DNA from: Saccharina japonica
Lineage: Eukaryota; Sar; Phaeophyceae; Laminariales; Laminariaceae
DNA length: 64,000 nucleotides
NCBI GenBank assembly: GCA_008828725.1
Contig: MEHQ01002981.1
Span: 74,751 to 138,750, forward strand
Direction: 5' to 3'
This document shows, piece after piece, positions 37,097 to 48,469 of this stretch. The position numbers were made by a program, and so were the translations under genes. Positions within the stretch are counted from its first letter, which is position 1. Each line of letters opens with the position of its first letter. The notes beneath the pieces were generated by a model. It saw only the letters and a list, made by a program, of their open reading frames with translations. It was not told where the DNA came from and ran no database searches.

Positions 37097-37205
37097 CTGT
37101 GATCTTGCTAGATCAGACTATAGGGATTAGCAATTGAAACGAGTTTAATGTGAAGACAACAACAACAATACATATGTATATAACCGTTGTTTTTTTAATT
37201 TTTTA

Positions 37206-37480
37206 ATATGTATATAACCGGTCGCCCCGGTGGGCTAGCAGGTAACCACGAAGCCTGTAAGCTTCAAGATCGCGAGTTCGAGCCCCGCCGAGTGCATACA
37301 AATTCTGTGGTCACAGACTGTGAAACAGAGGAAAACCAAAACAAAATAAACGCAAATGATAGTGTTAAGCAAGTTAGATGCGAACGTACCGGGTACGAGT
37401 ACAAAACGACACGAGCCGAACCGAGAAATAAGAAAAAAAGACATAAAAAAAAACGAATTATGAAATGAAACAGAATAAAT
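37206..37480 (+). mobile_element. tRNA-derived SINE-like element
   Basis: The head from about 37,220 has an A-box-like GGGCTAGCAGGTAACC and, about 45 bases on, a good B box GAGTTCGAGCCCC; the flanking GCGAG/CCCGC pair like a T stem. The anticodon arm is imperfect (GAAGC/GCTTC with a 6-base loop), so it is not an intact tRNA gene. An A-rich tail with AAAAAAAG and AAAAAAAAC runs to about 37,480. No target duplication was found and no second copy is seen here. Confidence 0.4.
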
Positions 37481-37610
37481 TAGAGTGAATTTTAAAATCG
37501 GAAAATATGATAACATCAATATATAATATGGTAAAAGGTTCCCCTCCGGGACGTGCCTGGGGAGTGACGCAAGGATGTCTCGAAAAGTGTGCACAGATGC
37601 TCCGAGTACC

Positions 37611-38242
37611 TTGGAGTAAAGTAAGATGTAGTGGAGATAAAATACTTCAGGTACTTCGTGTAATCGGAGTATTTCGGGCTTCGATACTCCGGGATACTGC
37701 TCGTACTCGGAGTATTTCGGTTATGAACACTCTCGATACTGCTTGTACTCGGAGTATTTCGGGGTCCAATACTGCGGGTACTCCTTGTACTCCGAGTATT
37801 TGGGGCTTCAGTACTGCTCATATCATACGCATATCATACTGTATGGAACCATTACTATTGACTCGATCGTTCTTAGAGATTTAATATTGATTCCGCCAAA
37901 CATTTTATCATTTTTCTACACACACCTTGGAGTAAAGTAAGGAGTATTGGAGATAAAATACTTCAGGTACTTCGTGTACTCGGAGTATTTCGGGGTTCGA
38001 TACTCCGGGATACTGCTCGTACTCAGAGTATTTCGGGTATGAACACTCTCGATACTGCTTGTACTCGGAGTATTTCGGAGTCCGATACTGCGGGTACTCC
38101 TTGTACTCCGAGTATTTGGGGCTTCAGTACTGCTCATATCATACGCATATCATACTGTATGGAACCATTACTACTATTGACTCGATCGTTCTTAGATAGT
38201 TGTTATTGATTCCGCCAAACATTTTATCATGTTTGTACAAAC
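37611..38242. repeat. Tandem duplication, 316-bp period, of GAGTATTTCGGGG repeats
   Basis: The sequence beginning TTGGAGTAAAGTAAG at 37,611 recurs at 37,927, a period of 316 bp at about 95 per cent identity. Within each unit GTACTCGGAGTATTTCGG recurs four times. Frames across it are Ser/Thr/Arg-rich and are repeat artefacts. Confidence 0.9.
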
Positions 38243-38807
38243 ACTTGTGGAATAAGCACGCCAACCCGTTCCTTGGCCGTGCAATAACAATACAAATATA
38301 CGTATCGGAGGAACGAGAAACGAGTGATAAAAGCGAGGACTCACGAGTAAGAATATAACGGTTTAATTAAACCACGATGCTTATGTGCGGAGAACAGTCA
38401 GATGAGACCCGAGTCAATAACTCGAAGGTAGCACAGTGAGCCGCACCCCAAAGACAAGCTTCACCCGAGGAGAGACACAGGTAATAGAGGAAAAACGCTA
38501 CTGGAGAAAGAGTGTCTTATCAGACAGAAGGCCGGGGGGACCTCGCGGCTATTGGACAGTCCAGTGACTCTTTAGCAGATGATAGAGACAGTAGTACTAC
38601 TGCGTACTACTGTACACCTCATCATATTGTATAGAGTAGCTAATTCTGCTGTATATTGAAAACACTACTACTGGCAACGCTGCCATTGGTACTTGATACT
38701 TATAAACTTGCTACCTACGAGTACTTTCGGATTACAACCATGACCGGTATCACGACGACTACTACTATAATATCGGCTTCTATAGTCTCCCCTTGTTTGC
38801 GCTAACG
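38243..38807. other. Gene-free spacer
   Basis: No open frame of note and no repeat recognised before the EsV-1-7 relic. Confidence 0.5.
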
Positions 38808-39593
38808 TGTGACATCAAGCGGCTAAAGTTCGATGTCTAGGGCAGCAAGCACGTGTTGGATTGCAAGAAACAATCTAAGGACGGCATGGCCAGTGTCGTT
38901 AGCAGTTATTGTTCGCATGGTTGTTGCCACAGGGTACCATGATGCAACGTCGAGGACAGCAGTGCGGACTCGTGCTACGAAAGGGGGGGTACCCGCATTT
39001 TCACAACCGGGTTTCGGCTACTCGGACGAGTGGCTCCAACTCTATCTTAAATATGGACATCAATATATAGTTTGTTAGCGTTGCGTAACGAAACCTGCAA
39101 TGGCAGTGTATATCTAAACAAAAACGGTTGTGAGTGCGACGTACGAAATCAGTCACTCGGCCGAGTGGCTCTTTGCAGGTGAAACACAAGCACCTACACA
39201 TGACCCCCCTACCGTAGGAGCAGTCTGCGGCAGTGTAATAGAAGAACCATACTCAAAATGGCAGGGTGCTTACATGTGTTCTGCACTACGGAGCCGAGGA
39301 GTGGTATTGTGACCGGTGGGGCGACCTCTGCATTCACCTAACTTAGGCAAATACACCTCTCGGGGGTACTTAGTGGTCAATTTGAGAACACAATGCAAGA
39401 TCGCGGGTTTCCCGAGACTGCCGCTGTGGGCTTTAAACGACAAACAAACTAATCGATGCGCTGACCATGCCCCCACGGGGACGGGTTCGTTCGTGCTGTC
39501 GTAATAGCTGGCAGGAACACTAGTTGTCCTAGACAATCGTAGCCTTCCATCAGAAGCCCTCCGCGTTACGTGTAATCGAAGTGTATGCTTTGA
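38808..39593 (+). pseudogene. Broken EsV-1-7 repeat gene interrupted by a MITE
   Basis: A relic of the same host gene family. 38,808-38,962 preserves about one and a half units: a Cys, KFDV, GSK, DCKKQ, KDGMASV and CSHG align with C.K..FNV.GSKTAVYCKQHAEDGMV...RRCSH. After the MITE at 38,967-39,225 the reading resumes in the terminal domain (39,290-39,510: LNDKQTNRCADHAP against LSGKQPTHCQQHGP) and ends CML at 39,593, matching the CMF end of the 452-aa gene. Several in-frame stops lie in both parts and most units are missing. It has the orientation of the 21,636 gene, so it may mark the remains of another cluster unit. Confidence 0.8.
38967..39225. mobile_element. MITE, 259 bp, inside the EsV-1-7 relic (TGCG duplication)
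   Basis: Same family as 13,619-13,887: left end GACTCGTGCTACGAAAGGGG, right end an imperfect inverted copy, flanked by TGCG at 38,963-38,966 and 39,226-39,229. The interior keeps CACTCGGCCGAGTGGCTC and GGTGAAACACAAGCACCTA. The insertion lies between the repeat part and the terminal domain of the broken gene. Confidence 0.88.
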
Positions 39594-40047
39594 CAACAAA
39601 ATGCTTGAACGTGGGCTATTTGCGGTTAAGATGTTTTTCATCACTGGGCGAGTCCGACTTCTGGGGTATCTTATGGTTCCTCTATACGTACGTAAAGTTT
39701 ACAGATACCTTGAACTATTAAACCGATTAATGTTTACGTGTTTGTTTTGTTATGTATACACGATTGGCCTATGTCACTGTCTATATAATCGCAGACCTGT
39801 TTACCCCAAGGCACTACACACAGAGAGGACGGCGGTGTAGCCGATGGCCACGATTGTGAAATTTCGCCGCCGAACACCACGCCACTAGGGCAGTTTCATA
39901 TGAAATAGTTTTCGTTGGTGTTACAAGAGGGACACCCCGCTGTGGTGTAGCGTGATATCACGTGTTCCACTTTGACAACCTGCTTTTGGGGATGTTTTAT
40001 TTCCGCTGTTGCACTTTAATATCCTTCAGTAGATCAAAAAAGAAAGG

Positions 40048-40356
40048 TCAACTCGTCCATACCAAAGAGTGATAGTTCATCACAACCAGATTATTTGGGG
40101 AAAGCAAAACGGTTAATATGCTGACATCGTATACGATACGCTTCTCCTGCTTAGTGACGTCAGAGATGGCTGCATAGACGTTGTGACCCAGGATCGGAGT
40201 ATCACCTCCGTCGATGGTGTAAGAGTGCATAAGGCCAGATACCAAAAAGGGGGTACCCAAGACTGCGGAGGTTTGCAGTTCAAGCCGCTGACGCAACTTA
40301 CCATTGTATGTAATTATCAGTCGTTTTCCCTTTGTGCATCCGGCATCAAACACCAC
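40048..40356 (-). other. Unrecognised protein-like open frame, about 103-115 codons
   Basis: The frame is open from an upstream stop near 40,378 to the stop at 40,048. The translation has a balanced composition (KGKRLIITYNGK, GGDTPILGHNVYAA, KRIVYDVSILTVLL). There is no early ATG, the first being at the Met of SGLMHSYT, so if real it is probably an internal exon. No family recognised. Confidence 0.25.
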
Positions 40357-41656
40357 ACTACTGGTGAGAATGTGTAAACGTTACGCTATCGGAACTATAG
40401 CCTAGTCTGAGGTTTAGGTCATATTAGCTGTTGCTCTAATGCTGGTTTGAACGTAGAACAAGTGCCGGCTCTAGAGTCCTTACCACTGCAGGCGTCCAAG
40501 TTTACAGGTGTACACTTATCGCCTACCGGTGCGAACGAACCAGGAGCTCATGCTGTTGCAGTGTCTTGCCAGCTGCAGCCTGGGAGAAGTTTCAGTTGGT
40601 TACCCGCTAATTTGTGGGGTAGACGGGCGGCCGTTATTCCCTGCTGGTTTTGATCAAAGTCTCAACTGCGCTCTTTTCTAAGCTATCAAGCCTCCGGTTA
40701 ATATTGAACTTAAATACTTGGTACACTGATAACTGGGTATGAGACATATCATAACCCTGAAAAAAACACGTGCAACCTTTTGTAGCAGTATATTGTGTAT
40801 GACAAGAAGCGTGGACGTAACGCATGCCGACACACCAAGTAGGATGCCGCGACTGAGCCAACCATAATTTCGCAATGCACGAGCGCACGGCGTCGCTGAA
40901 GAACACTACCGAATTGAATGATAATATGCACCTAACAGGAAGGGGACAAAGTATGACTTGGGATTATGTTGTTAGGCAGCCGTCCGTGTGAATTTTCGCA
41001 ACATATACAAACGATTACGTAGGAGTTCTAGCACCGGATTTGCAAACGAAACACGCCATTCAAATGGTCATAAACATTACGGCAACTAACCAAGAGGCAA
41101 GTAAATTGTAGCTGTAATTTGCCCTCGTTTGAGCAAAATTGTGCAGTACATCTCATGCGAACGTACTTGCTTATTGTTTTTCAATTGCAATTTTTTTGAC
41201 GTTTCCTGAGAAGTGAAAGATGGCGGTCCGCCCCTCGCTATGGTACCGGTGTCGTAGCTTGTTGCAATCTCCTGATTATATCGGTCACTTAATGTCACCA
41301 TATATCTCTCCCTTCTCTCCCAACTGTAATATCGGCCGGGTTCCTAACTACTACCAGGTACGGTCTACCACAGTTGTCTCGGATGGCCGAGCCTCCTAAT
41401 GGGGCATATCATTCGACTCCTGCGATCTAACGCAAGCGAAACCGATACCGAAAAACCAAATATTGCGGAATCCCGCCTGTGTTCGATCCTCCCTCGCCCT
41501 TTCTAATAACATGAAGAGGGAGCCTCGGGCGGCAGAAAAAAGGCACGAACCCCTGACTTGGCTGACCAACCCAGCGACTGCGTCGCCTCTACTCACGCTT
41601 GCAGAAAACAACTCGTGTTTGCTTGACTCAGACGTGGGGATGCTGACCTAAACGTG

Positions 41657-42149
41657 ATGCACTTGTACCAAACAATAGCTGGATGTTGGTCTGTTGAATA
41701 CCCCAAACTAATCATACACAATCCCAGCCAGGTATTCATACCGGCTGCAATATCTCAAACAATCACCTATGTTGTGTTTGTTACTCCGGTAGCGGAGGCC
41801 GTTGCTTCGTCTACGTACAAAAGTATCCTTTGTATACCATCTCGCCGAACGCGGATCGACTCCGCTTGGCCGTCTCATAGTGGGGCAATGCCAGCCAGAA
41901 CATTCCCCAAACAAACACGCAGAGCAGGAGAGACGTTAGAAAATACCTGTTGCAAATCATAAAATGAATCCTCTAGGAAACAGTGTTTTAGAACAGCTGC
42001 TTCCCCGTGGAACAACCGAACAGCGACAGCATGACGTTGCATTCGTCATTCCCACCTCATTATTTTCCGCCCCTGAACTATTCGGCCCTTTGTCGCACGG
42101 TCTCGCATATTCAGAGGGGGGGTTCAAAGAGTCCCCGGACAATGCCTAA
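41657..42149 (+). other. Two adjacent unrecognised plus-strand frames
   Basis: 41,657-41,962 (101 codons from ATG) is followed directly by 41,964-42,149 (61 codons from ATG, starting MNPLGNSVLEQLLPRG). Both have protein-like composition, and the second is overlapped by an equally plausible minus frame (41,957-42,142). No domain recognised; coding status open. Confidence 0.2.
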
Positions 42150-44886
42150 AATTGGCGTGTATAAACATATATGTAGGTCGGTCGCATGATCAACCCCCCA
42201 ACATAAAGCAACGGATTCGTGATTCCTTCCACACTATTACCATGCGCTGGAAAAATTGGCCAATCAGTCTCTTTTTCCCCAAAAAAATGATTTTTGTTTT
42301 CGCCATCTCCGTTATTTGCGTTAGGCTAGATTTGGCTAAGGATTTCGGTAAAACCTGTTGAAACACGGCAGTAATCATGCCTTTCAATGACACCAACGTC
42401 GAATAGGTCAATATTGTTTTCCATCTTTGGTTGTCTTATTTTGTTTAGACGTTACGCGGGGATTGATTGTCGCCAATCTCCCCACCCCGCACTCAAAAAC
42501 CGTACTCCTCACAGCGAATTGTTCTTACACAAAATGGTAGCCCAAAGGCAATATGAGTTGATGCTACTCGTGTTTGAACGTACTATACCCATTCCGGTAA
42601 GGAACTAGCGATCATTCAGAGGGCAGGGATAGTAAAATAAACCAAAGGTTTGGAGATTTCGTATATCAAGCTGGATGTTTAACAATCGGGTAGCATTTAA
42701 GTGCGGGAATGTCAAGTCTGTTGTGGTATGTTTCCATCTACACTTCGCTGATGCGTCACGTCCTTTCATGCATATATATATATATATATTTTAATCCGGT
42801 ACTGTCCTACCGGCAACTAGTCGAGCGCTTTCCACTGTGAGTTTTCCTCTGATAGAAGTTCGGAATGCGGCGCTACTCCCATAAAACCGACCATAGGAAA
42901 TAGATAGGCTATCATCTGAAAAACAAAAATGTTCGGGAATGCGGCGAAAAATAAAAACAAGCACCCGAAGTAATAGTGTTTTTCTAAGATCATTTCTCAA
43001 CTTCGTTTAGTTTAATGCTTCACAGCCAAAAGAGAAGTCGAAATTTTATTTTATCGAAACGTTCATGGTGGGAAGAGCAAAACACGTTTGCCGGGCAACC
43101 CGCCTGTCGTGAGCACGTGGCCTGGAGCTTATATGTAAGGACATCTAAGCGTACCTGTAGGGTTGCGCCTACGACCAAACAACTAACACATGCGCTAGCA
43201 AGGGAACGGCATACTGGGATCTTTACCTTTTGTCAACTTTAAGGGGGGGGTCCTATATTTAATACGTCTGGCGTTGGCAATGCTATCATAGGGGACTAAC
43301 GCACTGCATCTTACTGCACAATGGTGAACAGCCAAGGCAAACAGGAAGCCGGGCGCCTTGATATTCAGTGCGCAACTTGGCTGTCATTAGTACAATATGC
43401 TTCCAACACTGGCATTCCCCTCTGCCGCCAACTGGTGTACACTATGAGGTATGCCGTTGGTCTGCTCAATAATTGTTCCAAGGAGCGTACTTAAGGTTTT
43501 CGTTGGCACTAGAGGGCCGCAGAGCCGCCGGGAACTGGTCGTAATAGCGTGGAAAACGACGCACGCCCAACGTAAGCGTAGGCAAGTCTACCCGCGTCGA
43601 CGACGATGCAGTCCTGGCACAATGAAAATTACCCGGAAACATGATTACATATTCGATAATACACACAACAAAGACATAGTCGGCACCTAATGCATTGCAG
43701 GTGAAGTAGAGCGGTACATTGAACACACACATCAATAACAATGAACGATGAGTCGATATTGTTTAGACGTCGTAGATCTTGCTTCGAGATCAAAGCATGT
43801 CACGTGCTCCCTGCTTCCAGGTACGTACCTGCTTGTACACGTTCACCCTCAGGGCTACAGTGGAAAACGTAAGCGTTTTACTTCTGTAGAGAACGACGCG
43901 CGCATCGGTGGGGTTAAACCCTTTTGTGAATGAGGCTTATCGATTGAGCTCTATATATCGCCCAAATATGTGATCTAGGGGTTTCGAGATTAGTTATCTC
44001 ATAGCTTAAAAGTACCCTTGGTACACATACTATGCTTACAGGATATAATGGCGTTGCCAGAATAATGGGCACATACGTTCTCCGTGGAGCGGCCGCGTAA
44101 GTCACCAACGGTTTAGCGAAAACAAAACGTAATATTTATTGTATCACGAGAGACGATAAACGTCTTGTCAACAAGCTATTCGACTTGTTTATCATTTTCC
44201 TGCAATGGGTGCGAAACGGCCATGCAAACTACGTCGGATAGACGTGTAAACATGGACCGCATGTTTAAGTCAATACCCATATATATCTGACGCCGAAGTG
44301 AATATACCTGATAGGTTTTTTCAATTAACGGTGGATCAAAACGTAGTCCCGGCCTAACCCGGTTCTGTTCTACAAGACACGATTGAAACCAAAAACTTGC
44401 CTTTCATGTTGAGTACCGACTACGCCGTCCGATCGAACGCTTTAGGCGCACGACAATATAAAGAGAAATAATCACCCTCACACTGTTCTTGGCAACTTAT
44501 CAACCACATCCTTTGCGACCGAGCGGTTCTCCCATGCATTCGTAACGCCTGCAATATCTCCAACAATATCAGCTGTCGAACGATGCGGAACAACGTACAG
44601 CCAGCTCGTGTCCTTTTCAAACAGGCACGAAGAGAGGGCACAATACACATCTTTGCTCTAGCCTGATGGGCTTCCCTCCTCCAGGTGTAAATGGCATTGC
44701 CTCACCCTACCAAAGGTCCTCTATAGGTAACGACTGAGACAGCCGGAGCCGACACGACGACGAGCGTATTTGGCGCAAACGTCACCAACTTCTGATGTAT
44801 ACCTGGTATGACTAAGGCACATCTATACTACGGATCTAGTGTGGGCAACCAGCTCACGCCAACTTTCCGGATCGCTCGGAAAATGT

Positions 44887-45786
44887 TCAAAACGTACACT
44901 CGGTTTTAACGTGAATTCGGGGGAGGGTCACGAAACGGTCCGAGAGGCTACTACGAAGTTGCTTGCTGGCAGGTTCCTGTCCAACGCAGGCAAAGCCGTC
45001 CCGGGAGGGGCCGTGCTGGTGGCAGTGGGTAGGCTGCTTCCCACTGAGTCCCCACCGTGATGTTCGGCCACAATTCACCTCTTGGCACTTGACACGAAAG
45101 TTAATCAATTCCCCTACCAATATGTCGCCTTTATGTTCGGAACATACTGTCGCCATACGGGCAGTAAATACACCCCAGACCGGAATTTTAGTACAGGTAT
45201 CATGTGAGCAACGCCGGTTTGAGACATCTACCATGTCATGCGCTGCATGCTGCTTGCAAAACACCGCCGTCTTGCTGCCCTCGACATTGAAACTCGGCCG
45301 CTTCATGCAGGCGTCATATGGGCAACGCTGGTGGACGACGTCCACCATGTCATCCTCAGCATGCTGCTTGCAGTACACCGCCGTCTTGCTGCCCTCGGCA
45401 TTGAAATTCGGCAGCTTCATGCAGGTTTCGTATGAGCAAAGCTTGTCGTGAACGTTCACCATGCCGTTCTCAGCATGTAGCTTGCAGTACACCGCTGTCT
45501 TGCTACCCTGGACATTGAAACACGACCGTTTCATGCAGGTTTCATGTGAACAACGCTTTGTTACGACGTTCACCATGCCGTCCTCAGCATGTGTCTTACA
45601 GTACACCGCCGTCTTGCTGCACTCGACATTGAAAGACGGTTTCTTCATGCAGGTGTCATATGAGCAACGCTTGCGGCAAACGTTTACCATATTGCTATGA
45701 GCATGTTGCTTGCAGTACGCCCCCATATGCCCTTCGACAGCGAAGAACCCCCGCTTCATGCAGCCATCGCGTAAGCAACGCCCCAT
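44887..45786 (-). CDS. EsV-1-7 repeat protein, 299 aa, 5 canonical + 2 terminal units
   Basis: Counterpart of the 1,192-2,319 gene in the second segment copy. Units start at Cys4, 41, 79, 117 and 155, then two diverged units at Cys193 and Cys234; the first unit has the same x15 spacing as its partner. It is shorter by exactly two units. All metal-ligand Cys and His are kept. The basic patch is weakened (KQLRS where the others have KRARR). Over the last 65 codons I counted more third-position than first- or second-position differences from the partner, consistent with selection on the protein. The ATG at 45,786 matches the partner start; a GTG lies just before it. Product role unknown. Confidence 0.88.
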   Translation of the reverse strand: MGRCLRDGCMKRGFFAVEGHMGAYCKQHAHSNMVNVCRKRCSYDTCMKKPSFNVECSKTAVYCKTHAEDGMVNVVTKRCSHETCMKRSCFNVQGSKTAVYCKLHAENGMVNVHDKLCSYETCMKLPNFNAEGSKTAVYCKQHAEDDMVDVVHQRCPYDACMKRPSFNVEGSKTAVFCKQHAAHDMVDVSNRRCSHDTCTKIPVWGVFTARMATVCSEHKGDILVGELINFRVKCQEVNCGRTSRWGLSGKQPTHCHQHGPSRDGFACVGQEPASKQLRSSLSDRFVTLPRIHVKTECTF

Positions 45787-46070
45787 CACCGCCCGACACG
45801 GGTTGGTAGTGACGGCGGCGGGAATACCTGAGGAACATCAAGTGGCGAGTGCGGCACAGAAAAGATGTCTAAGGCTCAGGCTGAGCTGTCACGCCTACAG
45901 CTTGCAGACATGACGGCGGTAAGCGACGAGAAAACGGCTTTCGCCGCCACGCGCTGCACTACAAGGGTTCCGACAAATTACTGATCAATCTCGGCGGAGA
46001 TGGATACTGTCTGTGACACCGTGCGACTATCGGACAGTTTAGCGATGCTTCCTTGCTCAAGGAACCTATA
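45787..46070 (-). promoter_or_regulatory. Conserved 5' flank of the copy-2 EsV-1-7 gene
   Basis: Aligns with 2,320-2,620, including CCTGAGGAACATCA and the GCCACGCGCTGCACTA block. CCTCAGGTATTC on the gene strand sits about 45 bp before the ATG, as in copy 1. No named promoter element is seen. Confidence 0.4.
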
Positions 46071-47589
46071 AGTACGGTTTGAATGAACCGAGTTTATGTT
46101 CGGAGGGGAACACATATCTTCGACAACACCCTGGTTCACGGGATAATGACGCTGTTGCACTCACATACTCGTAGTGCAATATTCTGATGTTATTTATAGG
46201 CATGCCTCTAAACGATCCATCTTGTTTCGAACATATATGCACTTTTCGGCGCAACGCTAAGTACGTCGACACGGTAAGCCGGTCTGGACACAATGGTCGA
46301 CGATTAGGCTCGATCCGAGCACTATAGTTCGCATTACAGACGCCGAAAGGTGTTTGTTCATGAGGAATGGCCAAATCGATTTCCCGCTGCTCTGTGTCAG
46401 GCATTAATGTGTACTTACCCATAAACATTTGCCTAATTTTAGCCCTCTCGCGAGTTCACGAGCAGCCATACTAGATATACCTGTGAACCAAATCAGAGAG
46501 CACAAGGTTACAACGCGGCCGTCCATAAGCACCTGGCAAACCCGTGCGTGTGTGAAACGCCAATGTGCGCTGTACTGCCATGGCTATTAAACTATTGTTG
46601 TGTTTATCGGAGCCTACGACACGTAAGCAACCGTCTACCTTTCTGTGCTGCTGTTGTGTGCGGCAGGTGCACATTGACTCTGGAGCTAATGTTCAGGATT
46701 AGACCGCATGCAAAGACAACGAAGTTCGTTACAACCTCGACTAGCACTACAAGCAGGGGCTGGCCACACGAAGCACGTGCGGCATACCCGCCGGTTCCTG
46801 CTGCGGCTAGTAACATTTGCTTTATCGGGGGATCCATCCGTCGCCAGTCATCTACTATTACCACCGTTTCCACTTCTACCGGTGTGCTGCCCAACATATT
46901 TATCGCGCGGTATGATCCCGCCGCTGTAAACACTACCAGGTACATGGTAACATTGAGCTTTGGTGATATGGTAAATAGGTAACGATGCCCGTTTTTAGAT
47001 TTGATAGAGTGAGTGCCATATTCGGCGAGTTCAGGTCGACGTTGTTGTACTTTATGTTTCTGTTTATGTTGCGTAATATGTACGTAACCCAGACACCACA
47101 GACAACACACGACCACGCAGAGTGCATGCTTCAACCAGCTGAATTCAACGCTATATATACGCGCCTGCCGTCCGCCAGCAGAAACATACGCAGGACTACG
47201 CGCTTTAGGTGTATTGCCGGCGCTGTATTGCTCACGGTCCCTACTGTTGTACTTCATAGATGCTTTATTTGTCCTACCCTGCGAGCTGCAGAGCTGGAGG
47301 TCTCTACAGCTTCTGTTGCTGTGCTTTACCGCAATTGACAGCAGCAGAAGCAAAAGCAAGAGTTTGGTTTTAGCAGGCAGCGGAGAGCGCAGGCGATCTA
47401 CAGTCTACAGAGTAAGGCGCTGCATACTTCACATATATACACACCACTGGATTTATGCATACAACGAGGAAAATTAATAAGCAAAGCTCCGGCCAACGAT
47501 CAAGAAGGGTGATATATAATGAACTCGTCAAATCGTCCATCGAACAGCCAATTAGGGGTTGGCGGTGCACGGTGCATTTTTTCCCTGTG
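46071..47589. other. Duplicated DNA, no confirmed gene
   Basis: Partner of about 2,620-4,160. One long minus frame is listed separately. TACCAGGTA at 46,934 is shared with copy 1. Confidence 0.5.
46604..47257 (-). other. Unrecognised 217-codon open frame
   Basis: Open from an ATG at 47,257 (the frame itself reaches 47,359) to 46,604. It contains a hydrophobic stretch (ALCVVVCCLWCLGYVHI) and a Val-rich C-terminal half. The counterpart in copy 1 (about 3,190-3,800) contains stops, and no domain is recognised. Frames of this length are not rare enough in 64 kb to prove coding. Confidence 0.22.
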
Positions 47590-48400
47590 CACACCATCAC
47601 CAAGTCAATACATTTTCAGCCCAAACACAAAGAGGCAGAAAAATCGATGCCCCCACTAAAACCAAGTCGTTGGTATCCATGACACAAAAACCAAGTCAGT
47701 TTCAACCCCGCGCAAGAAAAACAAGACAATGTCGATATCAACATGAACACCAGCTGTATTTTGAACACTACCCTAAACTCAGGTCAATAGCGATGCCCAT
47801 TGGGAAACCATAACAATTTCGATTTTCCGACAGTAAAAAAATAGTCAATTTCAACCACCCACACAACAACGAAGTATCCAAGTCTGTCGATTTCGATGCA
47901 CACACCAAAACCAAGTATGTTTTAAATAGCAAAGACACCTCGTCTATTTATATGCAGACACGATGAAGAACTAAATCAGTTTCGAACCCCACACCAAAAC
48001 CAAGTCAACTGCTATACCTACACTCAAATCAAGACAACTTACACCCCCCTCGCAACAAAGACATTCGTGGCACAAACGCAAAAAACCGCGAATGTTCCAA
48101 TCGGTACACTGAACAAATTCCTAGTCAACCTCAACCACGCACACGAAATATAACAACTATACTTACACCAGCCACACATAACCCGAGTCGATCTAAACCA
48201 ACACTAAAACCAGTCATTTTCGCCCGTCTCACAGCGATCAAGCGTATTGCGACCACCTTCACAGACATGTAGTCGGTTTTGGTCCCCTCATTAAACCTAG
48301 GGTGTTTCGCCCCTGCACAAAAACTAAGTTAGTTTCGACCGCCCGTACGTCGATCAAGCCAGTTTCGTCCCCAAACACAAAACGAAGATGTGTTCCAAAG
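47590..48400. repeat. Degenerate AAAACCAAGTCA minisatellite, copy 2
   Basis: Same array as 4,160-5,490 without the TIR insertion. The intact junction near 47,910-47,930 is the empty site for that element. Confidence 0.65.
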
Positions 48401-48469
48401 TCGTACTATGATACAGTAATCATATTATATCATACCATGTACTGTAGGTTTTTTAACAGTTTTTGCGCA

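Larger units (their letters stand above)
39594..44799. other. 5.2-kb interval with unrecognised open frames
   Basis: No match to the duplicated segment was found. Apart from the frames listed separately there is a (TA)10 run at 42,771-42,790 and no identified element. Real genes with introns could lie here without being visible to me. Confidence 0.4.

Noticed and set aside
41374-41500. tRNA-like stretch starting GTCTCGGATGGCCGAG with a later GTGTTCGATCCTCC
   Set aside because: A- and B-box-like blocks are about 90 bases apart and the arms do not fold into a tRNA; at most a decayed tRNA or SINE relic.
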